Positions 7,429-15,345 of a stretch of DNA of 36,103 nt are shown here, piece by piece (within the stretch, counting starts at the first letter, position 1; each line of letters starts with the position of its first letter). A program made the translations under genes and the position numbers. Source of the DNA: Lucifugimonas sp038150225 (lineage in GTDB: Bacteria > Chloroflexota > Dehalococcoidia > Lucifugimonadales > Lucifugimonadaceae); contig JAYQWG010000023.1 of assembly GCA_038150225.1 (NCBI GenBank), positions 1 through 36,103 on the forward strand, written 5' to 3'. Below the pieces are notes generated by a model that was not told the DNA's origin, made no database searches, and saw only the letters and a program-made list of their open reading frames with translations.

Positions 7429-7932
7429 ATGACAACAGCACGACCACCATTCCGACGAGGCGGCCGCCGCCGTCGACAGTGTTTCTGCAAAGAATCAACC
7501 GTCGACTACAAGGATGTTTCAAGCATCCGTCGGTTTATTTCCGACCGAGGTCGGATCGAAGCAGGTTCAAAAGCCGGCAACTGCGCGAAATGCCAGCGAA
7601 CCCTGACCACAGCTATCAAGCGAGCCCGCCACCTGGCGCTGCTCCCTTACGCTCCGCACCACCAGCGAGTTACTGGTCCAGTCACAACTAAGGCTAAGTT
7701 GACCGACGAAGAAGCACCAGAAGAGGCAACTGAGGAGACTCCAAAGGCAACTGCCGACGAGTTCGCAGCCGCTCCAGAGGCAGCAGAAGAATCAAAGCCT
7801 CAGGCAACCGAGGCCGAAGAGTCATCCGAGTCTTCATCAGAATCCGAAGAGGCCACTGAGGACGTTTCAACTACCGAGGCTTCCGAAACTGAGGAAGCCG
7901 ACGAAGAGTCCAGCGACGAAGAAGAGAAATAA
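7429..7932 (+). CDS. rpsR: 30S ribosomal protein S18 with long acidic C-terminal tail
   Basis: S18 binds 16S rRNA together with S6. Residues 1 to about 82 are a complete S18: a basic N terminus (RRGGRRRRQCFC), the helix DYKDVSSIRRFIS, and KRARHLALLPYAP. Cysteines 18, 20, 52 and 55 (CxC and CxxC) make it the zinc-binding form of S18. Residues from about 92 to 167 form an extension made almost entirely of Glu, Asp, Ser, Thr and Ala, strongly acidic and probably disordered, about doubling the usual 75-85 residue length. The extension is in frame, uses the same codon style, and ends at a normal TAA, so it is not an obvious sequencing fusion. The ATG at 7429 follows GAGG. A stem-loop follows at 7962. 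Confidence 0.95.
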   Translation: MTTARPPFRRGGRRRRQCFCKESTVDYKDVSSIRRFISDRGRIEAGSKAGNCAKCQRTLTTAIKRARHLALLPYAPHHQRVTGPVTTKAKLTDEEAPEEATEETPKATADEFAAAPEAAEESKPQATEAEESSESSSESEEATEDVSTTEASETEEADEESSDEEEK

Positions 7933-7961
7933 TTCTTCTCGCTGGTGAACTGACGAAATAC

Positions 7962-7991
7962 CTGGTGATGTGCTCCGCCCGCCATCACCAG
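7962..7991 (+). other. Stem-loop between rpsR and the foldase gene
   Basis: CTGGTGATG (7962-7970) pairs perfectly with CATCACCAG (7983-7991) around a 12-nt loop. No T-run follows, so complete termination is unlikely; it may lower expression of the downstream gene relative to the ribosomal genes or mark a processing site. Confidence 0.5.
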
Positions 7992-8012
7992 AACGGTAGC
8001 TGAGCGCAGAAG

Positions 8013-9236
8013 ATGACGACAGACGATCCAAAACAGGACGGCGTTGAGCCAGTAAACGAGCAGGCTCAAGCCACGACCCCAATCCCTGACTACGAAGCAG
8101 GTCGCCGCAGTATTACTGTGCGGGGCGGTAAGACGCGCTTCCAAATGGTGGAAGAAAAGCGTCGATTGCAATTGCGTTCGCGCCCATTCGTAATCATTGC
8201 ACTAGTAGTTTTGGTCGGTCTGTTAGCAATCCCTGGCTACTCCTACTACGACACCTTTGTGTTGCCACCTCGTGAGTTGGCACTGCGGGTGGAAGATACG
8301 GAGTACACCCGAGGTGATGTCGTCAACTTCATTCGCTTCAACCAGCGCATGAGCGAAGAGCTCGGTGTGCCGTTTGAAGTTGGAAACTCCCTATTTGAAG
8401 CACTGCAGACATTGCAGGAAAACGAGTTGGCGTTCCAACTCGCTCCTCGATACGGAATCACGGTTTCGGCGGAAGAAGTGGACGAGCGACTGAGTGGAAT
8501 CCTTGGATTTGTTGCTGTCACTGTAGCCGAGCGAGAGTCACAGGAATACCAGGACAATGTCGAAGAGGCCAAACGGCAGTTCATTCACCGAATTGGCATC
8601 AAGGAAGACGTTTTCCGAGACTTTATCCGCAAGAGCATGTTCAAAGAACGATTGCGTGATGTAGTCGCGGAAGATATTCCAAGAGTTCAGGCACAGGTTC
8701 ACCTGTACGAGTTAGTCCTGTTTGATCGCGATGATGAGACCATTCGAGCGATCAACCGACAGTTGACAAGTGGAGATACTGTCGAAGACGTGCTGCTCAC
8801 TTATTCGGACGATTTCAATGTGCAGCGAGACAAGGGAGAACGGGGCTGGTTCCCGTTCGGTGTATCTCCAGATCTTGATGCGTTGATGTTTGGTCTCGAT
8901 GCCGATGGCAATCGACTCTTGCCCGTTCGAACTCTTAGTCAGCCCAGGTTTGACGACGAGAACAACTGGTGGAGCTACATCATCGTCGATGAAGTGAACG
9001 ACGCACGAGAAGTCGACCCAGAAAACTTCGAAGCTTTGACCACCAGGGCGATGACAATCTTCTTCAACGAACAGCGTCCAAATTTCGATCTTCACATGGT
9101 GCTCGACAGCGCGATATTCGACTGGGTAAACGCCCAGGTTCGACTCTCTGCTCTAATCCCAACCGCAACACCCGTTCCATTTGGCGAAGGATTCGGAGGC
9201 CAGTTGCCTGGTGGGAATGCCGGGATACCTCAGTAA
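8013..9236 (+). CDS. Membrane-anchored SurA/PrsA-like peptidyl-prolyl isomerase
   Basis: The 407-residue product has a cytosolic N terminus of about 57 residues, one membrane helix at about 59-77 with basic residues before it, and a large extracytoplasmic part. That part resembles the SurA N-terminal chaperone domain (about 80-215, helical, with YGITVSAEEVDERL) followed by a parvulin-type domain (about 230-370) in which KGERGWFPFG matches the family's GDLGWF stretch. Such proteins help exported proteins fold. The parvulin region is divergent, so isomerase activity is uncertain and chaperone function may dominate. The tail is Gly/Pro-rich. The gene follows rpsR by 80 bp and abuts hom (TAA directly followed by ATG), so it is likely co-transcribed with hom-thrC. 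Confidence 0.85.
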   Translation: MTTDDPKQDGVEPVNEQAQATTPIPDYEAGRRSITVRGGKTRFQMVEEKRRLQLRSRPFVIIALVVLVGLLAIPGYSYYDTFVLPPRELALRVEDTEYTRGDVVNFIRFNQRMSEELGVPFEVGNSLFEALQTLQENELAFQLAPRYGITVSAEEVDERLSGILGFVAVTVAERESQEYQDNVEEAKRQFIHRIGIKEDVFRDFIRKSMFKERLRDVVAEDIPRVQAQVHLYELVLFDRDDETIRAINRQLTSGDTVEDVLLTYSDDFNVQRDKGERGWFPFGVSPDLDALMFGLDADGNRLLPVRTLSQPRFDDENNWWSYIIVDEVNDAREVDPENFEALTTRAMTIFFNEQRPNFDLHMVLDSAIFDWVNAQVRLSALIPTATPVPFGEGFGGQLPGGNAGIPQ

Positions 9237-10535
9237 ATGTCATCGAATGCACGGCCAAACGCTATGAACGTGGGAATTCTCGGACTCGGTGTCGTCGGCT
9301 CCGCTGTTGCATCGACCATTGTTGAGCGTCACTCGAATGGTGGACCAGCACAGTCTTTGAACTTGAGCGCAGTGGTTGTTCGCGATATTGCTAAGAAGAG
9401 AGCGGTTGAGCTCGATTCGTCGATCGTTTCTACCGATCCTGAAACCGTTATTTCGAACGAGAGCGTCGACATTGTTATTGATCTTATGGGTGGTGAAAGT
9501 CCGGCGTTCGAGTACATCTCCAAGTCTCTTGAATCTGGTAAGCACGTTGTTACCGCAAACAAAGAGGTAATGGCGAAGCGTGGCAGTGAACTGCTCGCAA
9601 TTGCTGAAGCCAATAATTGCCACCTGTTTTACGAAGCAAGCGTTGGTGGCGGAATTCCGATCATTGGCCCGCTAATGAGTGATCTGAACGCGAACAAGAT
9701 TCAGAGCGTTCGAGCAATCATCAATGGGACCACAAACTTCATCCTGACCAAAATGGCTGATGAAGGTGCTGATTTCGGAGACGTACTTGCCGAGGCCCAG
9801 GCGCTTGGCTATGCAGAAGCCGATCCAACGGCGGATGTCGACGGTTTTGACGCTATGTACAAGATCTCGGTCCTCGGCCGACTGGCGTTCCACACCGAAG
9901 TTCCGGTTGACGGTATCTACGCTGAGGGTATCAGGAAAGTTCACGCCAAAGATTTCCGATACGCACGAGAGCTTGGTTACACCATCAAACTCCTGGCTGT
10001 TGCACAGGCTTCGGAAGAAGCTGGATTACTTGCGAGGGTTCACCCTGCGCTAATCCCAGTCGACGTGCCGATGGGCTCGGTCAACGGAGTACTGAACGCC
10101 GTCGAGGTAGAAGGCGATATGGTCGGCCCGCTGTGGTTCCAGGGACCTGGTGCAGGACCGCAGCCAACAGCGAGTGCTGTAATGGGCGACGTTCTACGAG
10201 TCGCACGATCTGCTCGTCCGCAAGGCAACAGTTTGAAAAGCCAAGCGCCGTTCGAGCTTGCAAATATGGATGACCACGTTTGCCAGTACTACATTCGACT
10301 CACCGCCGCCGACCAGCCAGGTGTGCTTGCGAGTGTTGCGAGGGTCCTCGGTGACGCCGAAATCAGCATCAATTCTGTTCTGCAGAAGGACACAGATCCT
10401 GAAAACGGAACTGCTGACCTGGTTATAACGACTCATCCGGCGAGAGAATCGAACATGCAATCGGCTGTTACCGATATTCGCGATCTCGACACAGTTCTTG
10501 CGCTCGACAGCCTTATTCGTATTGAAACCTATTAG
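9237..10535 (+). CDS. hom: Homoserine dehydrogenase
   Basis: Reduces aspartate semialdehyde to homoserine, the branch point towards Thr and Met. The 432-residue product has an NAD(P)-binding Rossmann motif GILGLGVVGSAV near residue 13, the TANKEVMAKRG stretch, YEASVGGGIPIIGPL, and NGTTNFILTKM with EAQALGYAEADPTADVDG, all hallmark segments of the catalytic domain. A C-terminal ACT domain (about 350-425, YYIRLTAADQPGVLASVARV) suggests feedback control by threonine. The called ATG at 9237 immediately follows the upstream TAA; an in-frame ATG at 9264 (MNVGILGLG) is the alternative. It is followed by thrC after 69 bp. Confidence 0.96.
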   Translation: MSSNARPNAMNVGILGLGVVGSAVASTIVERHSNGGPAQSLNLSAVVVRDIAKKRAVELDSSIVSTDPETVISNESVDIVIDLMGGESPAFEYISKSLESGKHVVTANKEVMAKRGSELLAIAEANNCHLFYEASVGGGIPIIGPLMSDLNANKIQSVRAIINGTTNFILTKMADEGADFGDVLAEAQALGYAEADPTADVDGFDAMYKISVLGRLAFHTEVPVDGIYAEGIRKVHAKDFRYARELGYTIKLLAVAQASEEAGLLARVHPALIPVDVPMGSVNGVLNAVEVEGDMVGPLWFQGPGAGPQPTASAVMGDVLRVARSARPQGNSLKSQAPFELANMDDHVCQYYIRLTAADQPGVLASVARVLGDAEISINSVLQKDTDPENGTADLVITTHPARESNMQSAVTDIRDLDTVLALDSLIRIETY

Positions 10536-10604
10536 GGTTAGCCATAGGGTTTAGTCAAGACCCGCAGCTAAGCCCCGCTCAACAGTCCAGGAGAGTTTAT
10601 CCAG

Positions 10605-11678
10605 TTGGCCCAGGTAGCTAACTTACGAGGTGTGATCGACAGATACCGCGAGCATTTGCCGGTATCTGACGCGACACCTGCCGTGTCTCTTGGAGAAGGG
10701 AGCACCCCCCTCGTCCGGTCCCAGAATATTGGTGATGCGATCGGCTGCGAGGCTCTCTATTTCAAACTCGAAGGATGTAATCCCACCGGATCATTCAAAG
10801 ATCGCGGCATGGTTATGGCTGTTGCCAAGGCTCTCGAGGCAGGTAAGAAGCGAATTATCTGTGCTTCTACTGGCAACACGAGTGCCGCAGCTGCGGCGTA
10901 TGGTGCCCGGTATCAGTTAGAGACATTTGTACTGGTCCCAGCCGGGGAGATTGCTCTCGGTAAGCTCGCCCAGGCGATGGCGTACGGCGCCCGAATTCTT
11001 GCGGTAAACGGCAGCTTCGACGACGCACTTAATGCCGTGCGATCGATCGTCGAGCAAATGGACATTGAGTTAGTCAACTCGGTTAACCCGTACCGAATCG
11101 AAGGTCAGAAGACTGCCGCTTTCGAAATCGTAGATGAACTAGGTGACGCTCCCGACTACCTCTGTATTCCGGTAGGTAACGCAGGAAACATCACTGCTTA
11201 CTGGAAGGGTTTTACGGAATACCAGTCGATGGGCAGGGTGGAAACTACTCCCAGAATGATGGGATTCCAGGCTGCTGGTGCCGCTCCTATCGTGCGCGGC
11301 GAAAGGGTCGATAAACCTGAAACAATTGCAACCGCGATTCGCATTGGCAACCCTGCGAGTTGGGAGAAGGCTGAGAATGCCCGCGATGAATCCGAAGGAC
11401 TCATCGATATGGTAGACGACAACGAAATCGTTGACGCTTATTTGAGACTCGCCCGGGAAGAAGGTGTTTTCTGCGAACCCGCCTCCGCTGCATCGGTTGC
11501 TGGATTGCTGAAACTCCCTGAACTCGGAGTTGATCTGTCAGGAAAAACGATTGTTTGTGTTCTCACAGGGAATGGGCTGAAAGATCCGGGTACTGCTGAG
11601 AAGCGAGCTCTGATCGAGCTTAAGTATGTTGAGCCGGACATTGAGTCGGTTATGAGCGCACTCCAAGGCTCGAACTAG
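10605..11678 (+). CDS. thrC: Threonine synthase
   Basis: PLP enzyme that makes threonine from O-phosphohomoserine. The 357 residues match the short bacterial form. EGSTPLV near residue 31, LEGCNPTGSFKDRGM with the Schiff-base lysine at K65, STGNTSAAAAAYGAR and PVGNAGNITAYWKG (phosphate-binding) are all present, as is EPASAASVAGL near the C terminus. The start is TTG at 10605, supported by AGGAGAG at 10589-10595 and the lack of a nearby ATG. With hom upstream it makes the terminal threonine branch; thrB (homoserine kinase) is not in the window. Confidence 0.96.
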   Translation: MAQVANLRGVIDRYREHLPVSDATPAVSLGEGSTPLVRSQNIGDAIGCEALYFKLEGCNPTGSFKDRGMVMAVAKALEAGKKRIICASTGNTSAAAAAYGARYQLETFVLVPAGEIALGKLAQAMAYGARILAVNGSFDDALNAVRSIVEQMDIELVNSVNPYRIEGQKTAAFEIVDELGDAPDYLCIPVGNAGNITAYWKGFTEYQSMGRVETTPRMMGFQAAGAAPIVRGERVDKPETIATAIRIGNPASWEKAENARDESEGLIDMVDDNEIVDAYLRLAREEGVFCEPASAASVAGLLKLPELGVDLSGKTIVCVLTGNGLKDPGTAEKRALIELKYVEPDIESVMSALQGSN

Positions 11679-11703
11679 AAACGACTTAGACTGGATTTAC
11701 TGA

Positions 11704-12696
11704 GTGACCTGCTGCAACTCAATCGTCGAACTGGGAAGTTTCGAAAACTTATCGAACTCCTGGGTCGAGTTGTTGGCTAAGATGCCGGAACCCACGTTCT
11801 TCGATCTACCGTTATGGCAGCACATCTGGTGGTCTGAGTTTGGCTCAGAGCTTGAACTCCGGATTTATGCGATCAGATCAGATGACGGCGATTTGAAGAT
11901 GATTGCTCCGTTACAAAAGACCGGTGAGGATATTGCTTTCCTTGGCGGAACTGATCTCTGCGACTATCACGATTTTTTGTCTTCCGACCGAGGGAATTCC
12001 CGGTGGCTGAAGTCGCTCGTTGAAGAGCTGACGTCTGATGATTCTCTCCGGTCGATCACATTGCAGTCTTTGCCAGGGAACTCACCATCGATCAGTCAGT
12101 TTCGAGAGAATGCCGAAGAGTTTGGGTGGTCAGTTTCCATTGAACAGGAAGACGTTGCGCCGCGCACCGAACTTCCAACCTCATGGGATGAGTACCTCGC
12201 AGGGTTAAGGAAGAAAGACAGGCACGAACTTCGCCGAAAGCTAAGAAGGCTCGAGGCCGCAGGTGATTTTGCTCACTACGAACTGACCGACCCAGATGAG
12301 ATCGCCGCCGCCATGGACGACTTCATGCGACTGCACCGCATGAGTACTGCTGATAAAGCAGAGTTCATGACTGCGGACCGGGAATCATTCTTCCGCTCGA
12401 TGTCCGGAGAACTTGCGAACGAGGGAATTACTCGACTTAGCTTTCTTGAATTCGAAGGGGTAAGGGAAGCAACTTCGCTCTCATTTGTTACGGGCGGAGT
12501 CCGGTATCTTTACAACAGCGGGTACAATCCAGCACAGTCTCGATTGTCGGTAGGGCTGTTGAACCACGCGTTGACGCTAAAGACCTCAATCGAGCAAGGA
12601 ATACGAGTATTCGACTTCATGCGAGGAAATGAATCGTACAAGTACCACCTTGGTGGCACTGACCGAGAAATCTTCGCATTGAAGGCAACGCGCTAG
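11704..12696 (+). CDS. FemAB/BioF2-like GNAT acyltransferase
   Basis: The 330-residue product looks like the Acetyltransf_6 (CelD/BioF2-like, FemAB-related) family: an N-terminal half with PTFFDLPLWQHIWWSEFG, a central basic helix KKDRHELRRKLRRLEAAG, and a C-terminal GNAT half containing ATSLSFVTGGVRYLYNSGYNP and a final FDFMRGNESYKYHLG. These proteins transfer acyl or aminoacyl groups in envelope polysaccharide or peptidoglycan metabolism, but this member's substrate is unknown. No signal peptide or membrane helix is seen. The start is GTG at 11704. An MshA-like glycosyltransferase starts 20 bp after its stop, so the pair probably forms an operon. Confidence 0.8.
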   Translation: MTCCNSIVELGSFENLSNSWVELLAKMPEPTFFDLPLWQHIWWSEFGSELELRIYAIRSDDGDLKMIAPLQKTGEDIAFLGGTDLCDYHDFLSSDRGNSRWLKSLVEELTSDDSLRSITLQSLPGNSPSISQFRENAEEFGWSVSIEQEDVAPRTELPTSWDEYLAGLRKKDRHELRRKLRRLEAAGDFAHYELTDPDEIAAAMDDFMRLHRMSTADKAEFMTADRESFFRSMSGELANEGITRLSFLEFEGVREATSLSFVTGGVRYLYNSGYNPAQSRLSVGLLNHALTLKTSIEQGIRVFDFMRGNESYKYHLGGTDREIFALKATR

Positions 12697-12715
12697 AAGC
12701 GCAACAACAGCACCC

Positions 12716-13942
12716 ATGCGGATCGCCATTCTTTCAGTACACGGTTGTCCTTTGCGCCAGGCAGGTAGCAAAGACAGTGGTGGCATGAATATTTATGTGA
12801 TGGAAACCGCTCGCCGACTTGCAGCGAGAGATGTGATGGTGGACGTGTTCACGAGACACCATGATCCACTCGATCCCGAGGTAATCAACCTTGCTCCGGG
12901 AGCGCGATTGATTCACCTACCTGCAGGTGCGCCGTCTCTGGATAAAACTGGTGTTTACCAGTTGCTTCCTGAATTTACGTCGCAGCTCAGGCGCTACTGC
13001 GTTTCTAACCGACTGAGTTATGACCTTGTGAGCTCGCATTACTGGTTGTCAGGTCTAGTCGGTATGAGATTGTCGTCCGAGTGGGGCGTACCGCACTCAA
13101 CCAGCTTCCACACCATGGCAGAGCTAAAGAGGCGCGGTCGACCTGAAGAGTCCGAAGTTTCAGAACGGGATGATTCTGAAAAACAAATTGCGCGTGCAGC
13201 CGACTCGATCATCGTTTGGACCGAAGACGAACGCCAGACTGTTGCAGAGTATTGCAATACCGACCCCGAGAAAATCAGTGTTATTCCACCGGGTGTTGAC
13301 CTATCTCATTTCCGCCCAATGTCGAAACAAGAGGCGCGGAGTCATCTTGGTTACGGTGAAGAAAAGAACATCCTCTTTGTTGGGAGATTGGAACCACTCA
13401 AGGGAGTTGATCGGCTCATCAATGCAGTTGCCAGCTTAGAAAATGCAGCGACTATAAACCTGACGGTGGTTGGAGGTGACGACAACTCGACCGAGAAAGC
13501 CAGGTTGCAAGCTGTCGCATCGAGAATGAAGCTGAACAGCCAGGTCAATTTTGTCGGCGCAATTGATCAATCTGAACTACCGATCTACTACAACGCCGCA
13601 GACGTTTGTGTGATGCCCTCGTACTACGAAAGCTTCGGATTGGCAGCACTAGAGGCGGCTGCGTGCGGTACACCTGTAGTCGCTTCAGAGGTTGGTGGAT
13701 TACCTGCCATTGTTCAGGATGGAGAGACCGGGTATCTCGTCCCTGTGAAGAGAGCGGACGTGATGGCAGAAAAACTTTGTCATTTGTTGAGCGATGACCT
13801 TGCCCGGCATCGAATGGGTACCGCAGCCCGCAACCACGCCGAAACCCTTAGCTTGGATCAGTCAGCTGAAAAGCTGTACTCAACTTTTAGAGAATTGACT
13901 CCACTCACCGGAGTAAGCGCAGGAACCGCTGCCGGAGGTTAG
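12716..13942 (+). CDS. GT4 glycosyltransferase, MshA-like
   Basis: GT-B fold retaining glycosyltransferase of 408 residues. The N-terminal domain has GSKDSGGMNIYVMETARRL, very close to the MshA/sucrose-phosphate-synthase type loop that binds the acceptor phosphate, then SSHYWLSGLVG and SFHTMAELKR. The C-terminal domain has PPGVDLSHFRP, the donor-binding NILFVGRLEPLKG, and YYESFGLAALEAAACGTPVVAS with the two conserved Glu. MshA joins GlcNAc to inositol-3-phosphate in mycothiol synthesis; similar enzymes also make sucrose phosphate or other glycosides, so the acceptor is not certain. The gene lies downstream of a FemAB-like gene and overlaps, tail to tail by 4 bp, an MshD-like acetyltransferase gene. 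Confidence 0.88.
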   Translation: MRIAILSVHGCPLRQAGSKDSGGMNIYVMETARRLAARDVMVDVFTRHHDPLDPEVINLAPGARLIHLPAGAPSLDKTGVYQLLPEFTSQLRRYCVSNRLSYDLVSSHYWLSGLVGMRLSSEWGVPHSTSFHTMAELKRRGRPEESEVSERDDSEKQIARAADSIIVWTEDERQTVAEYCNTDPEKISVIPPGVDLSHFRPMSKQEARSHLGYGEEKNILFVGRLEPLKGVDRLINAVASLENAATINLTVVGGDDNSTEKARLQAVASRMKLNSQVNFVGAIDQSELPIYYNAADVCVMPSYYESFGLAALEAAACGTPVVASEVGGLPAIVQDGETGYLVPVKRADVMAEKLCHLLSDDLARHRMGTAARNHAETLSLDQSAEKLYSTFRELTPLTGVSAGTAAGG

Positions 13943-13949
13943 AACCTCC
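13934..13949. repeat. Palindrome spanning two overlapping convergent stop codons
   Basis: GGAGGTT (13934-13940) and AACCTCC (13943-13949) form a perfect inverted repeat around two bases. It contains the TAG of the plus-strand glycosyltransferase gene (13940-13942) and the TAA of the minus-strand GNAT gene (13941-13939). Without T-runs it is not a clear terminator. Confidence 0.5.
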
Positions 13950-14871
13950 ACTCCCACCAGTTAATCTCGTTTTGCGGTAAGAAGCCCATTGCAGCGTAGA
14001 TCTTTCGTGCAGCGGTATTTGCTGAGTCGACATCGAGTTCGATCGTAGCAGCACCCCGGCGAACCAGTTCGTTGAACCCGATTTGGGCGGCCAGTCTTCC
14101 TAAGCCTTTGCCCTGGTGAGCGGGTGATACTCCGGTCATTCCGATTCGTCCTGCACCACCGTCAGCTCCATCTACTATCCAGCAGTATCCGAGTAGTTCA
14201 TCGCCGGAATTCCTGAGCACCCTGACATCATCAAAGCTTGATCCTGGTAACTCGAGTCTGGTCCGGATTTCCTGCGGTGTGTTCGGTGAGTAACCGAAAT
14301 GCGTGCCGAATGACGCGTTTTGGAGGTCTGTTAACGCTCCAATCTCAGACTCCTTCAATACGTCCGAGGTCATTTCCGGATGATCTGATACATCGACTGC
14401 TTGCGGTGCATCAGCGTGCAGTTTGAGATATGTTCGGACGTGCACCCAACCGAGGTTTTTCAAGAGTCCGATCAGGGCGATTTCGGTGGTTCGAGTGGCG
14501 ATGTGCACCGTAGGAGCCACTGATTGAGCGAGCGGCATCAATTTGTCGATGAGAGCTCGGTACTCCTGGAGTTCGTCATTGACCGAGCCTATTCCGACCA
14601 CAGATCTACCAATATTAGGTTCTGGCTCGACTATCCCGTAGCCGCTTATCTGGCTTGCATCGGACCTAAGAAATACAACGTTGGTTTCAGGTTGAACTCG
14701 TGGGTACCGGAGTTCCGCTTCGAGAGCTTCGTTGGAATCTGGCCATTCCCGGTGACCGTGCTGCCCAAGCCGGGTCAGTAGTTGTTCGAATTGGCCGATA
14801 TCCGACCATTCGAAGGGATTTATGTTTTGGCTCGTGACTGTCAATCCTGCACCGGTAGGGGTTTGTCGCAA
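13939..14871 (-). CDS. Tandem-GNAT acetyltransferase, MshD-like
   Basis: The 310 residues fit two GNAT domains: a weak N-terminal one (about 15-150) and a clear C-terminal one (about 165-305) with the acetyl-CoA loop GVSPAHQGKGLGRLAAQIGF and ELDVDSANTAARKIYAAMGF. Mycothiol synthase MshD has this layout and a very similar C-terminal domain. MshD acetylates the cysteine amine of Cys-GlcN-Ins. Many tandem GNATs do other things, so the function is inferred from architecture plus the neighbouring MshA-like gene. The called start is TTG at 14871; AAGGA lies about 14 bases upstream, so the start is uncertain. The gene is divergent from the ilv-leu operon. Confidence 0.8.
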   Translation of the reverse strand: MRQTPTGAGLTVTSQNINPFEWSDIGQFEQLLTRLGQHGHREWPDSNEALEAELRYPRVQPETNVVFLRSDASQISGYGIVEPEPNIGRSVVGIGSVNDELQEYRALIDKLMPLAQSVAPTVHIATRTTEIALIGLLKNLGWVHVRTYLKLHADAPQAVDVSDHPEMTSDVLKESEIGALTDLQNASFGTHFGYSPNTPQEIRTRLELPGSSFDDVRVLRNSGDELLGYCWIVDGADGGAGRIGMTGVSPAHQGKGLGRLAAQIGFNELVRRGAATIELDVDSANTAARKIYAAMGFLPQNEINWWEWRF

Positions 14872-14970
14872 CCTTAGAATTCTATTCCTTCAATATTGGT
14901 AATTCTGATTTTGGGAGTGATCTCACTATCCGCTAACAGTTATTAATGAATTGCGAACTCAGTATGGACA

Positions 14971-15000
14971 TTGCCTAGTTAGTTCTCGCCAACGTATAAT
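14971..15000 (+). promoter_or_regulatory. Promoter of the ilv-leu operon
   Basis: TTGCCT (14971-14976), an 18-bp spacer and consensus TATAAT (14995-15000) predict a start near 15007, just upstream of the T-box stem I sequence. Confidence 0.75.
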
Positions 15001-15006
15001 CAGTGT

Positions 15007-15256
15007 TTGTGAAACGCTGAGATCGGGAGTAGTAACGATTGCGGCGCGTCGAGAGAGCCGGTGGTTGCTGAGAACCGGTACGCGTTGAATTGAGAACTCG
15101 CCTGGGAGCGGTTGGCCTGAAGGTAGTAGGGTCGGACGGTTTGCCCCGTTACGGTGAACGAAGCGGTTAGTTTTCCGATGGATTGGAAAGCTGACAATCA
15201 GAGGTGGTACCGCGGGATTGATGTCTCGTCCTTTGGCAGGGCGGGATTTTTTTTTG
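15007..15256 (+). promoter_or_regulatory. T-box riboswitch upstream of ilvB, Leu specifier (CTC)
   Basis: The leader holds the hallmarks of a T-box element: GGGAGTAGTA (15025-15034), GAGAGAGCCGGTGG (15051-15064) in stem I, and the T-box AGGTGGTACCGCG (15202-15214) just before an intrinsic terminator. The specifier is best read as CTC at 15097-15099 (GAGAACTCGCCTGGGAGC), a leucine codon. The cimA leader aligns with the same six-base distance from specifier to GAGC. Uncharged tRNA-Leu would stabilise the antiterminator and allow transcription of ilvB and the rest of the operon. Specifier assignment is by alignment, not experiment. Confidence 0.88.
15224..15255 (+). terminator. Rho-independent terminator of the ilvB T-box
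   Basis: TCTCGTCCT (15224-15232) pairs with AGGGCGGGA (15238-15246), including G-U pairs, around TTGGC, followed by nine Ts (15247-15255). Formation competes with the T-box antiterminator. Confidence 0.88.
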
Positions 15257-15345
15257 CCCGAAAACAATCTACTGATACGAGATTTGGAATAGGAAAAACA
15301 GGAAGGAATTGCCGGTCTCAACCGGCGATAGTGCCAGGAAAAGCC

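Noticed and set aside
15154..15345. N-terminal extension of IlvB from the open frame starting at 15154
   Set aside because: These bases contain the T-box and its terminator; the ATG at 15346 has a ribosome site and matches the family start.
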